From Apricaphanius iberus (lineage: Eukaryota; Chordata; Actinopteri; Cyprinodontiformes; Aphaniidae), in contig JAPXFQ010002722.1 in NCBI GenBank assembly GCA_028564705.1, positions 1,612,001 to 1,676,000 on the forward strand: a stretch of DNA of 64,000 nt, read 5' to 3'. Below the pieces are notes generated by a model. The model saw only the letters and a list, made by a program, of their open reading frames with translations. It ran no database searches and was not told the DNA's origin. The position numbers and the translations under genes were made by a program. Positions within the stretch are counted from its first letter, which is position 1, and each line of letters begins with the position of its first letter. Of this stretch, positions 36,281 through 50,261 are shown piece by piece.

Positions 36281-39141
36281 GTTTTTTTCTAGATTAACTA
36301 AAATAACATCTCCGCATTGCTTCCCACACATTTGGAACTGTAGGGCACATATTTTGGCCATATGCACCATTGCTATAGAATATTGGTGTTTCTGAAATGT
36401 TGGATCAATTACTCTATAAATAGAATACTATAGGTCATGTCAGGCTATGCAGAAACTCTATTTGAACATCAAAAACAATACAGACATTTCAAATACAGTG
36501 ACATAGCGTGCTGTTCCAGAAAATACACTTCACATATAAATACACCACCTTAATGAAGGACAATAGATTTATGTATTTCTTATAATCTGGCCCATATCAA
36601 CTTTGGTTTCGCTTGATATTGTTGTTTAGAAAGGTTAATCTGTACACACTCAAGATGGTGTATGTAACTTTGTTTTCTAAAGAAAAACTGCTGGACATAA
36701 AGCCCAAGCTAAAAAACAAATAAATTAATAAAAGGAGGACCGTGTGCGTTTTGAATGTTTTTTTGTTTTTTTTACTTTTGTGTTGGACTACATTGAATCT
36801 GTTGGCGTTATGCTATCAGGAATTTTCATCACTTGCTCTGGATGTTTCCTAGATTATGTCAACAGGAAAAGCAAAAGGATGATGTCATGCTTTTGGAGTG
36901 CATAACTCAATAAGTTATATCCTTTATTTCCTGGAGCATGTCCAAACATCTACTGGTACTTAATAAAGGTGCAGTAAAGGTGGTTGAGTTCAATAAATGA
37001 GCTCTGTTAAAGATTAATGTGGGAGAATATTTCACAAAAAAATGTCTGATTTGAAACAAAGGAAAATCTATCAATGTAAATAAGATACTAGACTGGAAAG
37101 GTACTTGTCTATAATGGTAGACTTTATCTACTTTAAAGTCTGTGGACTCAGTTGAGCTTTTAAAACGCAAATAGTAACTAAACGTTTTACAATTTCTTTT
37201 AATGAGATATTTGGATGTATTTTAGGTTTGTTTTGTTTTTACTTCTGTCCAAAACTTTGTGATCCATGTCTTTAACAGGCGGTACATAAATAAAATAGCC
37301 TCATTAGCCTTCTCATTTCTCTTTAGGAACCATAATTATTAGAACATTAGAAAAATCCCAATAGTGTACCAATTTGCAGCTTGAGCGCACTCAACTCGTA
37401 TGTGCTGTTATTCCTAGATCCAGACTCCTACTTTTTGAGGGAAATTGAATTCATCATAAAGTGTCTAGAGATTACAGATCATAACCTCTACTGAGGTTTT
37501 CTTAAGGCCACCATGCATGTTGAATAACAGGTGGAAGTTGAAAGGTCAAAGAGAGAAAAAAGAGAGTAATTTTGCTGAACTTCTTTTAGCCTTCCTGTTA
37601 TCTGCAGAAAGTCTGACTCTCTCTCTCAGCCGGGACAAACTGCGGGCATGGTTCATTGTAATCAAGCTAAGAATGTTATTTTAATAAGCACCTATATTCT
37701 TTGTTCACCCAACCATTCTTGGTTGTATTTTTTAATTTGTGGTTTAAGTCGATGTTCCTGAGTTGGATATAACTTTAGAATTACCAATGGATGAGGGAAA
37801 GCCCAAAAGGCTGTAGGATCACAGTGACAAGTGTGCCAGAAATGCATAATTCCCAGCTTTCTTAGGCTGTGAAGATTTTTCATAACCAACCGACTAGATT
37901 TCAATCAACTTTGTGAGTAAAATCTGTTCATTTTATGCAGCTCACAAGCAAACTGAGAAAATATTTGTTTTGTTTTTTTCCCTTCAGCTTGAATAGAAAG
38001 ACGTACAACATTTTAGAAACTCATAAACATGCTATGGCAGAAAAGGGATTTTAATTTCCCCCTCCAAACAGATGGAAAGGGAAGCAGATTTAACACACAC
38101 TCGCTGATGAGAACACACCATAGTAACAACTTCCTCTGTTATTGCTTAATCTGTGTATAGTTGGGATGATTAGTGCAGAAACATACCTGCCAGGACTACT
38201 TTGTCACTAAGCAGCATATAGAATATCCCCTGTGAACTTTGACATTTAACACTTAAGGATTTTTTAACATTTGTCTTTAGATAATCATCATTAAGGCTAT
38301 AATCTGAAATGATTTCCTCAGTTATGAACATGGTTTAGTTGGGTGCCTTCCATATGGAGTTTGGTGGTTGGATGTTAGGGAGTGTGCTCCCCGTTATGCA
38401 GCTATGGACATAGGCTCTTAGGAAATCCTGCTTTGTGGAGTAGCTGCTCAGTGGACACAAGGCGCCGTCCTCCTCCAGTCCTCCCCTCCCTGCCCCATCT
38501 GACAGAGGACTGTGGAGCTGGTTTGTAATGAAACCAAATCCCTTCCTGTTATGCATGAGTCATTGGGTGTAGTGCCAGTCATTTTTATTGTCACACACTT
38601 GTTTTGGTGTTATCTGATTTTTTATTTTTTTTCCTAACTGTTTTAACCCTTAAAAGGTTTCTGGATGCTTTCAAACTGACTTAAATTCCTTGCAAGTTTA
38701 AGTAGTTTTTTAAAAGTAGTTTGTCTTTATTTGAACAGAGAGAAAGTGTGTTTCCTTATAAGATGTCTGAAATGCTGTTTTGCGCTTATTCAGTCCAGTG
38801 ACTAAGACCACAGATGGCTCAGTCAAGTCTTCCAAATGGCATGTTGTTCCTCTCAAATGAAATGAACCTCTCAAGTAAACAAATATCCCCCTAAGGCACC
38901 ATCGTCATGGACCTACTCCATTCCTCTAAAGCTTTGAGCTGCATTTCTGGGGCTCAGGACGTCCACTTAATTGCTATCCATTGCACAAGAAACTCCGCTA
39001 AAGAGCAAGACTGCAATTAGCTGTGGCTCTCTGCTAGCCTGGCATAAATCTGCCTGAGTGTTTCTCTTATGAAAGTTGAGCAGCTGTGGTCTTCTGTCCT
39101 CCACATATAAAATACAGTCCTGTCACTGGGATATCATATAA

Positions 39142-39516
<375 letters not shown>

Positions 39517-39597
39517 TAATTCCCATTTGAGGCTCTGAGGTTTCTCAGCTCTCAGTTGTTGGTTTTTTCTTCTGTGGCTTCATATTGTTCTGTGCAG

Positions 39598-40059
39598 TAG
39601 GCCTGGGTGGTATACCAGTTCATTACCGAAAACCGCTATTTCTATTTTTTTGTTCATTATATGAATTTTTAATATACCACTATACTGGTGAATAGCTCAA
39701 ACAACATCCGGAACATTTGATGTGGGGAAGTCTTTCAGCGGGGGCCGATTTCATTGCTACACCCTTTTCACCACAGCGTGAAAAGTAAAGTTTTTGACAA
39801 CGTATGGCTGCTGGCAGGAGCTGTAAGAGCGAAGCACACAATGCAAAATCTCTACCCAAAGGTGTAATGGGTAAAAAAACATGACTGCAGTCCGTATAAC
39901 TATGGGCTACTTGAAGCCAAGCTAGAGTATTAATAATTTTCCTATAGGATGACGTGGGTATGAACGGTCATGTATGGGGAAAAAAAAAGGTTACCTTAAT
40001 ACCGATATGGTTTTTAAATATAACGTGATATGAAAATGTAGCTATACTGCTCAGCCCTA
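39598..40059. mobile_element. hAT-like MITE, 462 bp, just downstream of exon 2
   Basis: Ends TAGGCCTGGGTGGTATACC on the left and TAGGGCTGAGCAGTATAGC from the right. The flanks show no matching 8-bp duplication, so it is old or the ends are slightly off. It begins 98 bp after the exon 2 donor. Confidence 0.6.
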
Positions 40060-40308
40060 AAAATTTTGTCCCCTTTTAGATTTTACTAAGAGTAAATGAA
40101 AAAGCACATTTTGATTTAGTAAAAGAAAAAAACCTATGCAAACTGACCTATGTGGAAAAATTCATTTGAATTGGGTGGTCTTTCAGTGTTAACCGCCCGT
40201 TTATGCCACAACACCTAACCTCTGATAAAGCCAAGGGTGTCCGTTGGTCTTTAGAATTGCCAGGGACAATACATACTTCATACTGTGGTTTGATGGGTGC
40301 TTTGGTCA

Positions 40309-40309
<1 letters not shown>

Positions 40310-40346
<37 letters not shown>
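40310..40346. repeat. TA microsatellite
   Basis: Uninterrupted TA dinucleotide run in intron 2. Confidence 0.9.
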
Positions 40347-40354
<8 letters not shown>

Positions 40355-41760
40355 TAGAAGTGCCGGTGTCGGAGAAAGAATTTGTGGCCGCCTGGATAAA
40401 CCCCCATAACACTCCTAGACTGTCTTTGGTTGAATGAACTCTCTTTGGAGGTCCACTACTGTTCCATATTTGTCGATTTGTGGGTAATGACTCTCACTAA
40501 GATTTGCTGGAGTCCCAAAGTCTGTGGTGGCTTTTTAGCTGTTTCCAGACTGATAGATCTTAGCGGTACTTACATTTTTTTTGCAGCATCGTTTATATAA
40601 AACTGATTAATTTTCAGTGTGGACTGGTCATGTGAATTAATGCAGAAGCTCAGATGGCTTGGTGTCATTTACATGACAGGTGCAGCGGTGTAGAAAGGAG
40701 TTGTGTGTCACAATGTTGGAACACCTTTGAAGGCAGGAACTATACGTCCCTTTTTCTTGGACAACAATAGCTTTATGCTAACATAAGACTTTAGCACAAC
40801 CATATTCCCCTTTGTGGATGAGTGCAGCAGTGACGAAGAACAAGGAAATCCAGCAAGGAAAAATGTGCACCAAATCAAAATGGACCAGATGTTTTACTCT
40901 CCTGTGCAGTCAGAAATGTTACAAAAGTCTGCATGATTTTCAGACCTTAAGTTGGTTTCATTTGAAAACTGATTTACCACAAGATACCAAACATAACAAC
41001 AGATCTCCGTGTTTACTGACATAGTCATAACATATAATGGTAACCTTTTAACATCACACTACTGATCTCTTTGCAAGCAGAAACCTTTTTTCGAGCCTCA
41101 GATATTTTCTTTTTAATGGGCCTCAGACAATCTCCTGTTTTCATCTGTCTCACTGGTTTGACCTCTGGCCGAATCATTGCCCTAGCACAAGTACAAAAAC
41201 AGGATTTATTGCTGCTCTTAGAATGAGGAAGCTGTAAAGAAACTGTAATCTGAACAAGGCTTCTGTGGTATCCATCAGCTCTTAAACACTCTCCAAGGTA
41301 TCTGTAGCTTTATAAATTGAACTTGGAATGTTTTGCTGGGTTGAGAAGGTTCCTTATCTGGCAGCTGTTGTCTGTTTGATCTGATTAAGTCATCTGTTCA
41401 TTTCCATCGCCCGTTCTGTTATTAAAGAAACAAACTCTGAAGATGTTTTCTCACAGTAAGTGTATGCTTTTAGTAGGGCTTAGTTTTATGTTGAGTTGGT
41501 ATTGTATTATTAATAAGCCTTATGTCTGGATTAGATCGAATATGAAAGCTTTAAAGAACAGATATGTAAAGGTAAAAGAATATTGGGAATTAATGTTTCA
41601 GTAGGAAATATGAGGGAAATTATAATTTTCTGTATTAAAAAAATCCAGTGGATTGAAAACTGAGGTGTCCAACTGATGACCATTAGCTAGACTTTTATCT
41701 GTCTATATTATAGCCCCAATGATTTATATTCCTTACTGCTTAAAATAAAATGTTGATATA

Positions 41761-42981
41761 CAGTGGGGCAAAAAAGTATTTAGTCAGCCACCGATTGTAC
41801 AAGTTCTCCCACTTAAAATGATGACAGAGGTCAGTAATTTTAATCATAGGTACACTTCAACTGTGAGAGACAGAATTTGAAAAAAAAATCCAGGAATTCA
41901 CATTGTAGGATTTTTAAAGAATTTATTTGTAAATTATGGTGGAAAATAAGTATTTGGTCAATAACAAAAATTCAACTCAATACTTTGTAATATAACCTTT
42001 GTCAGCAATAACAGAGGTCAAACGATTACTATAGGTCTTTACCAGGTTTGCACACACAGTAGCTGGTATTTTGGCCCATTCCTCCATGCAGATCTTCTCG
42101 AGAGCAGTGATGTTTTGAGGCTGTCGCCGAGCAACACGGACTTTCAACTCCCTCCACGGATTTTCTATGGGGTTGAGGTCTGGAGACTGGCTAGGCCACT
42201 CCAGGACTTTCAAATGCTTCTTAAGGAGCCACTCCTTCGTTGCCCGGGCGATGTGTTTGGGATCATTGTCATGTTGGAAGACCCAGCCACGTTTCATCTT
42301 CAAAGCTCTCACTGATGGAAGGAGGTTTTGGCTCAAAATCTCACGATACATGGCCCCATTCATTCTTTCCTTAACACGGATCAGTCGTCCTGTCCCCTTA
42401 GCAGAAAAACAGCCCCAAAGCATGATGTTTCCACCCCCATGCTTCACAGTAGGTATGGTGTTCTTGGGATGCAACTCAGTATTCTTCTTCCTCCAAACAC
42501 GACGAGTTGAGTTTATACCAAAAAGTTCTACTTTGGTTTCATCTGACCACATGACATTCTCCCAATCTTCTGCTGTATCATCCATGTGCTCTCTGGCAAA
42601 CTTCAGACGGGCCTGGACATGCACTGGCTTAAGCAGGGGGACACGTCTGGCACTGCAGGATTTGATTCCCTGTCATTGTAGTGTGTTACTGATGGTAACC
42701 TTTGTTACTTTGGTACCAGCTCTCTGCAGGTCATTCACCAGGTCCCCCCGTGTGGTTCTGGGTTTTTTGCTCACCGTTCTCATGATCATTTTGACCCCAC
42801 GGGGTGAGATCTTGCGTGGAGCCCCAGATTGAGGGAGATTATCAGTGGATTTTTTTCTTCTTCAAATTCTATCTCTCACAGTTGAAGTGTACCTATGATG
42901 AAAATTACTGACCTCTATCATTATTTTAAGCGGGAGAACTTGCACAATCGGTGGCTGACTAAATACTTTTTTGCCCCACTG
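41761..42981 (-). mobile_element. Tc1 transposon, internally deleted, with TIRs and TA duplication
   Basis: TIRs begin CAGTGGGGCAAAAAAGTATT on both ends and extend about 120 bp with few mismatches. TA flanks are at 41759-41760 and 42982-42983. Total 1221 bp, shorter than the roughly 1.6 kb of complete relatives. The missing part is the 5' end of the transposase: sequence jumps from the right TIR almost directly into the middle of the second helix-turn-helix region. The copy is thus non-autonomous, but its ends look intact enough to be recognised by a related transposase. Confidence 0.92.
41977..42830 (-). pseudogene. Tc1 DDE transposase, truncated, with an internal stop
   Basis: The open frame 42624-41977 gives 215 residues covering the catalytic domain. 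[12 protein letters not shown] holds the first Asp and [10 protein letters not shown] the second. [11 protein letters not shown] holds the Glu, 35 residues after the first Asp of DND, so the DD34E triad is present. The C-terminus DKGYITKY is the usual end. Upstream in the same frame 42830-42676 continues as transposase ([11 protein letters not shown], then [12 protein letters not shown]) but a TGA at 42675-42673 interrupts it. The N-terminal DNA-binding part is deleted. Cut-and-paste transposases need that part to bind TIRs, so this protein should be inactive. The + strand 221-codon frame over the same bases is a shadow. Confidence 0.9.
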
Positions 42982-43806
42982 TATATGCTCTTGTGGAGCT
43001 ACCTTGCTGCCTTTTATGAATCGGACTAAAACACAGACAGCAAAAGTCTTCCACAAAATTCTTCCACGTATACCTTTTCACAGTAGGCTGATACGCTGTT
43101 TAGCTTCACTAATCCATTTATAGGTTAAATGTCTTGCCTGGAGGTTTCTGACCAATATAATGAGGGTCAGTCACTTTCTCTCCCTCTCCCACTGTGCAAG
43201 GTCGCTAACAATGCATCAGCATACTGATCGTGGGCATATAGGGTAATTTCTGCTTCTCTCAGTCTAATGTAGCGGTCAGGCTAAGGAGAGGGAATGACTG
43301 GACTTTAGTTTGGAAGGGGACCTTGCATTTGTAACTATGTGGAATTCTGTCGCTGTTGCTCAAAGTTGTTTCTGTTTAGCAATAATTATGGTTTCTTCCA
43401 CGCTTACAGCCTTCCTCTTTTCTCAGTTCAGTCATGCACAGATGGGTGCAGATGGAACCCAACCTGCAGCATGCCAGCCTATTAGAAATGTCTTTGTTTA
43501 TTGCTGTAAAAGCAAGTTTCTAATAATTTAGCTACTGACAGATTTATTTATGCTGCCTATAAGAAATAAAAAGCATCTTGACTTGTAAATTCGACTCCTA
43601 TTTTTCTGAAATCTTAAAACTCAGGGGTGTGCTACCTATAAAAAAACATGTTTCAGTTGATCATATATTGATCATAAATAAGGCTAACTTCACTGAATGC
43701 CTTTCCGTTATGTTGGTTTGTGACAAAAAAATACAAATACCTCTTGTACTTAGAGGCATGATTATGCGTCGTCAATTGTATTAGTCAATAATAACGGTAT
43801 ATCCAA

Positions 43807-44181
43807 TAGGGATGCACCGACGGTGGTATCGGGTATCTTCTCCAATTCAGTCTCATGTATATGTATCGTATCGGTTAAATTATCTGATACCATGAACCGA
43901 AATGTGTACTCAAAATGTGAAAGAAAGGCAAAGCATTCACAAAAACAGGTTAATTTTTCTCCTGAAACTTTATTTTTGTGGTAATTTCATATATCACATC
44001 TGTTATTTTGTCTTAGTTATGTTTAGTTAGCAAATTCTTGTGCCTTTAGTCTTTTCAAGAAAGGTATAAGGTGGAAGTTATACAATTTATTAATTCAACA
44101 ATAGTATCAGATCGGTATCGGGTATCGACAAAATCCAGGCATCGGTATCGGGACTGAAAAAGTTGGATTGGTGCACCCCTA
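43807..44181. mobile_element. hAT-type MITE, 375 bp, perfect 8-bp duplication
   Basis: Ends TAGGGATGCACCGA on the left and TAGGGGTGCACCAA from the right. Flanked by identical ATATCCAA at 43799-43806 and 44182-44189. Subterminal GGTATCGGGTATC motifs occur on both sides. No coding capacity. Confidence 0.85.
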
Positions 44182-46074
44182 ATATCCAAAAGACGGCTTC
44201 GTCAATAATTTTTTTTACTTAAGTTGGTTTGATAATATACTTTTTTTTCTCTATATGTTGAGTCAGTGTGACTGACTGTTAAGGAAATTATAGTTTCAGC
44301 AAGGTTCATAACTTTAATGTTCCGCTCATTCAAAAATGGGTTGCCCATGTAACGGGTCTAGAAGGGAAGAAGAGCCATCCGTCTCCCTAGTGGAGGACAG
44401 AGATCCTCCCCCTACCACTCAGTAGGAGTATAACATTCATCTTAGCGTTGAATGAACTCATAGCTTGTTGCGTCGTTTACTGTTATCAAATTATCATAGT
44501 TTTTAAACGTTCTGTTTTAAATAACATCCAATGCCAGGCCGGAATTGATGTCGGAGAGGGGAGTCCTTTCAGCCCGATCAAAAGAAAACTAAATTAAATG
44601 CCAACTTTGACACAGATTAAATTTACACCTACCACAACAGTACAGCTATGAGCCCAGTGCATGTCGCATATAACTCAGAGAGACGAGGAGGAGAGCAGGG
44701 GAAATATTAAAGTCCAAATCAAACCAATGCTAGCTAACGCTTAGCCTCGGTGCTAGAAGTTAGCTTTACAGTTTCTTTTACAACCCACATATCACGTTGA
44801 TTCTAATCTTTGATAGCAATCTTTCAACAAAGTTGGTAATTAGCAAATGTTAAACAACAAGACTTGCAAAACAGAGATTCAGTCTGTGTAGAGCTGAGCT
44901 TCTGATCGATCCCGGTTTTGTCTCCCAGCTGGCTGCTGCTGCAGCAGCCGCGGACTAAGCTCCTATGAAGCTGTAGACACTGCAGCACACTGCCTGGTCT
45001 AACCTGGTCTTTGCTTCGGTATAAACTCCCTCATACTGCCGGTATTTTGTTGTTTTTTTCTTATTTTTTTGTGGGCTCGATTTCCCGACAGGCTGATAAC
45101 ACAACCACAGGATCTGATAACGAGAAACTGAGGTCATAGGTCAAGATTATGAATCTTTTAAATGAACATATTTACGGTTATGCATAATGAAATGTAAAAT
45201 GACCTCAAACATTTCAAATGGTAATTTTTATAAAACATTTTATATTCATATTAAAAACCATTTAACTTGCAACCTGCACTTTAATTTTTCTAATTGCAAG
45301 AACCAATAAAAAGATCGCCTCTACTGAGCGCCTAATACTTTCTTTCAATGGCTTCAGTCATGGCATACTTAATAGAATTGTGGTAAGACCAAATTTTAAA
45401 AGTTTAAACCACTAAAACTTTGTCTTGTAACCAAGTTTCCTTTACACCTCTAGTCAGTTGAATAGAAGAAAAGTAAAATTTCTCCTCCATTAAGAGAAAG
45501 GGAAATCTGGCTGTTAGGAAATATTTCTGGTTGTGACAAACATGTACAGTCATGCTTTGGAAACATGAGAGCCATGTCTCATTCCTATTAGGGTTTTTTT
45601 AAAGCTACAGTTGGTAGGCTATGTGCGGCATACTTGACTACACCCTTAGCAGATACCCTGACTAATTAACCCGCTACTATAAGCTGGTCATAGATGTGTT
45701 ATTCTATAATGAAAAGAACATCCAAAGTATCATAACATTCTGAGCTATAAACAATGTTCCATCAAAACCTATGCTATGGTTGCTTGAGTCTCAAAATAAA
45801 GACAATGATAAATATCTGTTCATGTTAATATTGTCATAACTAATAATTCATGTTGTTTTTGCAGCTTGAGGAATGATTTCTACTTTTTATTTTTAAATAA
45901 ATATTTCAGTGTATTACAAAATTAGGTGACATGATGTCTGCAATGACCATCTGTCATTAATCCTATCAAGACACAAGGTGCACTGTGATAACTTCTCCTA
46001 ACCCCTACTTCATCCTTCTTAGGTTTTTTTTATAACTCTTGCTTCATTTTTCTTGTACATTTTTTTTATCTACG

Positions 46075-46656
46075 TAGTAGTGGGCAATATAAAAGATATA
46101 AGGTAAAAATTATATAAATGTAGCCAAATGTTTAGAGTTTGACTATAAGCGCCATACCTTAATTATGGATTTTGATGTCAATTAAGCTTAAGCTTCCTAC
46201 ATATTTTGTAGCAGGTACGCAAGAATACAGATGTTCAGTGTTTAGCTGCATTTTAGACATAGCAAGTTTTTTTTTTTTTTGAATTTTATTTTTTTTTAAT
46301 ACAAATTATTTTTGTGTGATATTAAAAGTATAAATAAGTAACCAAGAAAGCAGACAATTTTGAACTTTATTTCATAACATTTCATCTTCATGTTGTGCTA
46401 ATTTTTGTGTTGCGTTATTTTGGAAAAAGAATTGAATACTTTTTTAAACGCACTTTTCACAATAAAAGTTCTTTAAATGACATTCTAAACCTTTTTGAAG
46501 TTGCTCTGCTGCAATATATCTGGAAATTGGAATGTTCATAAGCATTCATGTTGACATATATAAAGAAAATAAAGAATATACCACAATATATATCGTTATT
46601 GCACATGCTTTAGATTATATTGCAATTTAGGTTTGAGGCCATATCATGCAGCCCTA
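46075..46656. mobile_element. hAT-type MITE, 582 bp
   Basis: Left end TAGTAGTGGGCAATAT, right end read inward TAGGGCTGCATGATATGG. Flanks TATCTACG (46067-46074) and TATCTACC (46657-46664), 7 of 8 matching. The interior has ATATTG / CAATATA motifs. The TAGGGCTGCACGATAT end type is widespread in fish. Confidence 0.7.
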
Positions 46657-47530
46657 TATCTACCAATAATCAACCTAATGGATGAACTCTTTAAAAGTGT
46701 TTCAGAAGAGATTCTATGGAAATTGCGGTTGTCTTCGAGTCTATGAAAAATATTTTTTCTTGACCACAGAAAATTCACACCTTAAACACACAAAGACAAA
46801 CACTCGACTACATAGTGGAAGGTGTGGCATGTAAGGCCTGAGGCAAAGGGTGCCGAAGCCGTTTACATAACAGAGTGAGTATTCCCGCTGTTTGTGTGTT
46901 TGTGTTAGTTGGCACACATTACGTGTTGGCGAGTTTGTGTCCGAGATGGCTGAATCGACCAGTACTCCGTGTGTCTGTGCTCTATATTCCATGTCTCTTT
47001 TGAGCCGGCTGATTTACGGGCCTGCTGGATGGGGCATGTCACAACTTCCTTAACCTGAAAAAGCCCTACCTCATCCCCACCCCCACATAGGAGCTACAAG
47101 ATACACACACAAACACACTGGCTGCTGGCCGGCGCTCAATGCACCCCCTTCAGTTAAGTGAAGACATGTGCTCAGCTGCTCTGTCGTAACAATGTTCCCA
47201 GCGTGTGTGTTTCTAGAGTGCCTCGAATGTTTGTCATGTCTACACGTGTCAGCTATTACAGTGGCTATCTCTGGATCAGTGTCACTCACTTTGTTTTGTA
47301 CTCCTTGGTGCATGGCATAAGTGAAAGATTTTCTACTATATCATGTTGGGTTTTTTTCTTACACACACATACCGGTAATAACTCATGTACAGACACACAG
47401 ACCGGTTTTTAACATTACATCAGCAACAAAACTATTCCTGTTTTATGTGAATTAGAATGACTAAAAGCGATTTTTAATAACTAAATCTCAAGACAAGAGA
47501 GATAATTTTATTAAAATTCCGAGAGTTATT

Positions 47531-47840
47531 TATTCCACATTTCCTTAATATCTGGTAGAACTGCTTCTAAGCTGTATGACCTGGGTCAGATGTTTGGAGT
47601 ACTCTTCCACAAGCTTCATAGAATATTTTTGGCCCACTTGTTATGACAGAACTGACGTGATTGAATCATGTTAGTAGGCCACCTTGTTCCCACATAACCT
47701 TTCCTGCTCTGCCCACACATTTTTCAAAGGCCTGAGATCTGGCTTTTAAAATATTAACTCCAAAAACATTTGTTGTCGTCCTAAAGCCACTTTCCAAAAA
47801 AATGTGACCTCATACTTTGGGTAATTTTCCATTTGGAAAT
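47531..47840 (-). mobile_element. Decayed Tc1 remnant of Sleeping Beauty-like type
   Basis: Antisense transposase phrases: GGAGTACTCTTCCACAAGCT (47597-47616), TTTTTGGCCCACTTGTTATG, then GTAGGCCACCTTGTTCCCAC and TTGTTGTCGTCCTAAAGCCAC. These follow the order of the salmonid/cyprinid Sleeping Beauty/Tdr1-type transposase gene, but with many changes. Confidence 0.6.
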
Positions 47841-49194
47841 AGTATAGTAGTAATGTGAACTGTAAATATAAGGTACATATCAAAACAAATTGAAAAATAT
47901 AACTTTTATTATTCTGACATTTAGGAAATTTTACCTTTTTTTGATAATGGTTGAACTAAAACAGGAAAGGAAAAGTCTTGCTTACTGTCAGCAACCAAAA
48001 AAACCTTTTTTTAAATACCATGTCTGTATATATGTGCTTTCAGCTATATGAACTGCTAACAGCTGGACCAATTCCAAGCAACAGCATCCAATCACAGAAG
48101 GCGCTTTTGAAGGAAATTCTTGAACTAAATCCTGGTGTTTTCTTTTGTTCTCCTTTAGTCGACACAGTTCCGTCACGATTTGTTGTAGCTGCTCAGACTT
48201 GTCGCACCAACGATTAAAAGGGGCTAGACTAGTTCTGCTGCACAGACTACGTCAAGCCATTTGTCAAGGAATGCAAACTCATCTTCACGCTCGTCCCCGC
48301 ACCAGGCAGGTGGTCATGTGATAGTTTTCCCACGCTGCAACATAAGACAGTTGGGCAAATTGCTTGCGTGATTAAAAAAAACAAACTCCCGACCCACCGA
48401 CTTGCATAACGTCAAGCCATAGCTAAGTCTGCACACCAGACGCTTTGATTGAAAATACATGTATGTCAAGGGATTAATGAAATATGTAAATCGTAAAACC
48501 AAATCTAAAAAATCTTTACTCAAATTTTTGCTGGGGTTTTTTTCCCCTCATCAAGTCGTTTTGAAGCAAGAGAGTTTGACATTTTGCTCAGTGGGAAAAA
48601 CCATGATGTGTTCCATAAAGGTTGACTCATGTTAGATGGTTATTTTTTGCATTTTCCCTTTTTATGAATGTGCTGGGAAATGCCTCCCAGCACTGGCACC
48701 ACCTGCACCTCACTCCGTGATGCGGAGAGGTGCATTCTGTGCCAAGGAGATGAATCATTAGCAGAGTTTTAAAAAATAAATAAAAAAACTCTAGCTTCAC
48801 TGCTAAACCCCTGTTGAATGTTATCCTTTTTGGCACAGGTCTGAATAGTTGTGAGAACATGCATGTGAAAAAGTGAAAGCAAAGGGAAGGAAATACAAAA
48901 ACTGGAAGGAACAGACTGACAGAAAAGTAAAGAGTGAAAGAGAGGGCTTGAGGCAGAACCAGTGGGAAAGACTTCATAATACAGCACGTGTTGGTTCGTT
49001 TATGGGGACTCTTTAAGAGAAAAAAAATGGTGTGCCAAATGGTTTCCATCTCCTCCTCATTCACGGGGGAGAAAACTCACCCCAGGCAATGGCAGGTACA
49101 ATGTGGCAGCACATTTCTTAGCCTGTAAGCCTACTTTTTTTTTGCCCCAAGCTGTGACTTGAAGAATATATGGAGGATGGGTCAGCGGGGGCTT

Positions 49195-49240
49195 TTTTCT
49201 TTTTTTTTCTCTTTTTTCTTTTTTTTTTTTTTAGAAGGGG
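49195..49240. repeat. T-rich low-complexity tract
   Basis: Long T runs broken by CT. No acceptor followed by a credible exon was found after it. Confidence 0.8.
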
Positions 49241-50089
49241 GGCTCATTTTTTTTTAGGATTTGAAATTTGCGTCATTATTACTTCGCTTCAGTTTTTTTT
49301 TTCTCCTTACAGCACTATAACAGCTTAGCAGTTTCCCTCTCATCTCCAATTTTCAATTCTCTCGCATCTTCAAGCACGTAACAGATCACTCAAGAACAAC
49401 TTCATCACATATTTGCATTTATTCATCCCCCTTGCTGATTATAGGTAGCTATACATGAGAATGGACCACAATTCAAGGAGCTGTGAGCTGGACGAGGACG
49501 TGAATAATAAACACCTTTAAAATTTCTGTTTAAGCTATTCAACAGTCGGCAGCATTCATTTGACCCAAGCATTCTAATATCAAATACAGTAAACAAAGCA
49601 GGTGGAAAATGAAAAGAGACTGAGGTTTTCGAATAAAGCTTTCAGACTAACAAGTTATGACAGTCATCAAACGAGTGCAGATTGTGGGATACGTTTCCAT
49701 GCAACAGCCTCGTTGCTGAGCAGGAAAAGTGACTTAAGGAGCACTCTTCATTCATCGTCTTTGAAAGACCTGTCTAGTTATTCATGACACAATGTAATTA
49801 TTCACAACAATAGTACACTGTGTACATAATCATGACACAAGTTGTATTTTTTTTAAATTTGGTTTATTTTTGAACATGCACTGTGTGCTCCTTCAATCCA
49901 CATGTTTAATTAATCCTAGACCTGAATGGGGTATTAGCTTTCTTTGAATATCTATGTGTGCACAATTTTTGGGCAAATGATGTGCATGACTATTATGGAA
50001 CTAGAGGAAAAAGTACTTTTTTTTTCGGTCGAAAAATATGCATGCTAGGATAACTAAGCACTCCAAATTACATTTTGGTGGGTGAGATT

Positions 50090-50261
50090 GTGCATGATTG
50101 ATTGACTTGTGTGTCTCTGTGTTGCCCTGTGGTAGACTGGCAACCTGTCCAGGGTAAATCCTACCTCCTGCTCAGTGAGCAGTGGAGATAAACATCAGCC
50201 CCTTGTGCAACCCTGCAGTAAGTAAGTGGGTATAGATTGGTTGGAAAAAAGGGCTTGTGAC
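50090..50261 (+). repeat. SINE fragment (body and tail)
   Basis: Phrases TGTTGCCCTGTGGTAGACTG (50121-50140) and GCAACCTGTCCAGGGTAAA, then AGTGGAGATAAACATCAGCC and AGTGGGTATAGATTGGTTGG. This order is the standard body and tail of a common fish tRNA-SINE. The tRNA head is missing. Confidence 0.7.

Noticed and set aside
42167..42832. 221-codon plus-strand frame
   Set aside because: Shadow of the antisense Tc1 transposase.
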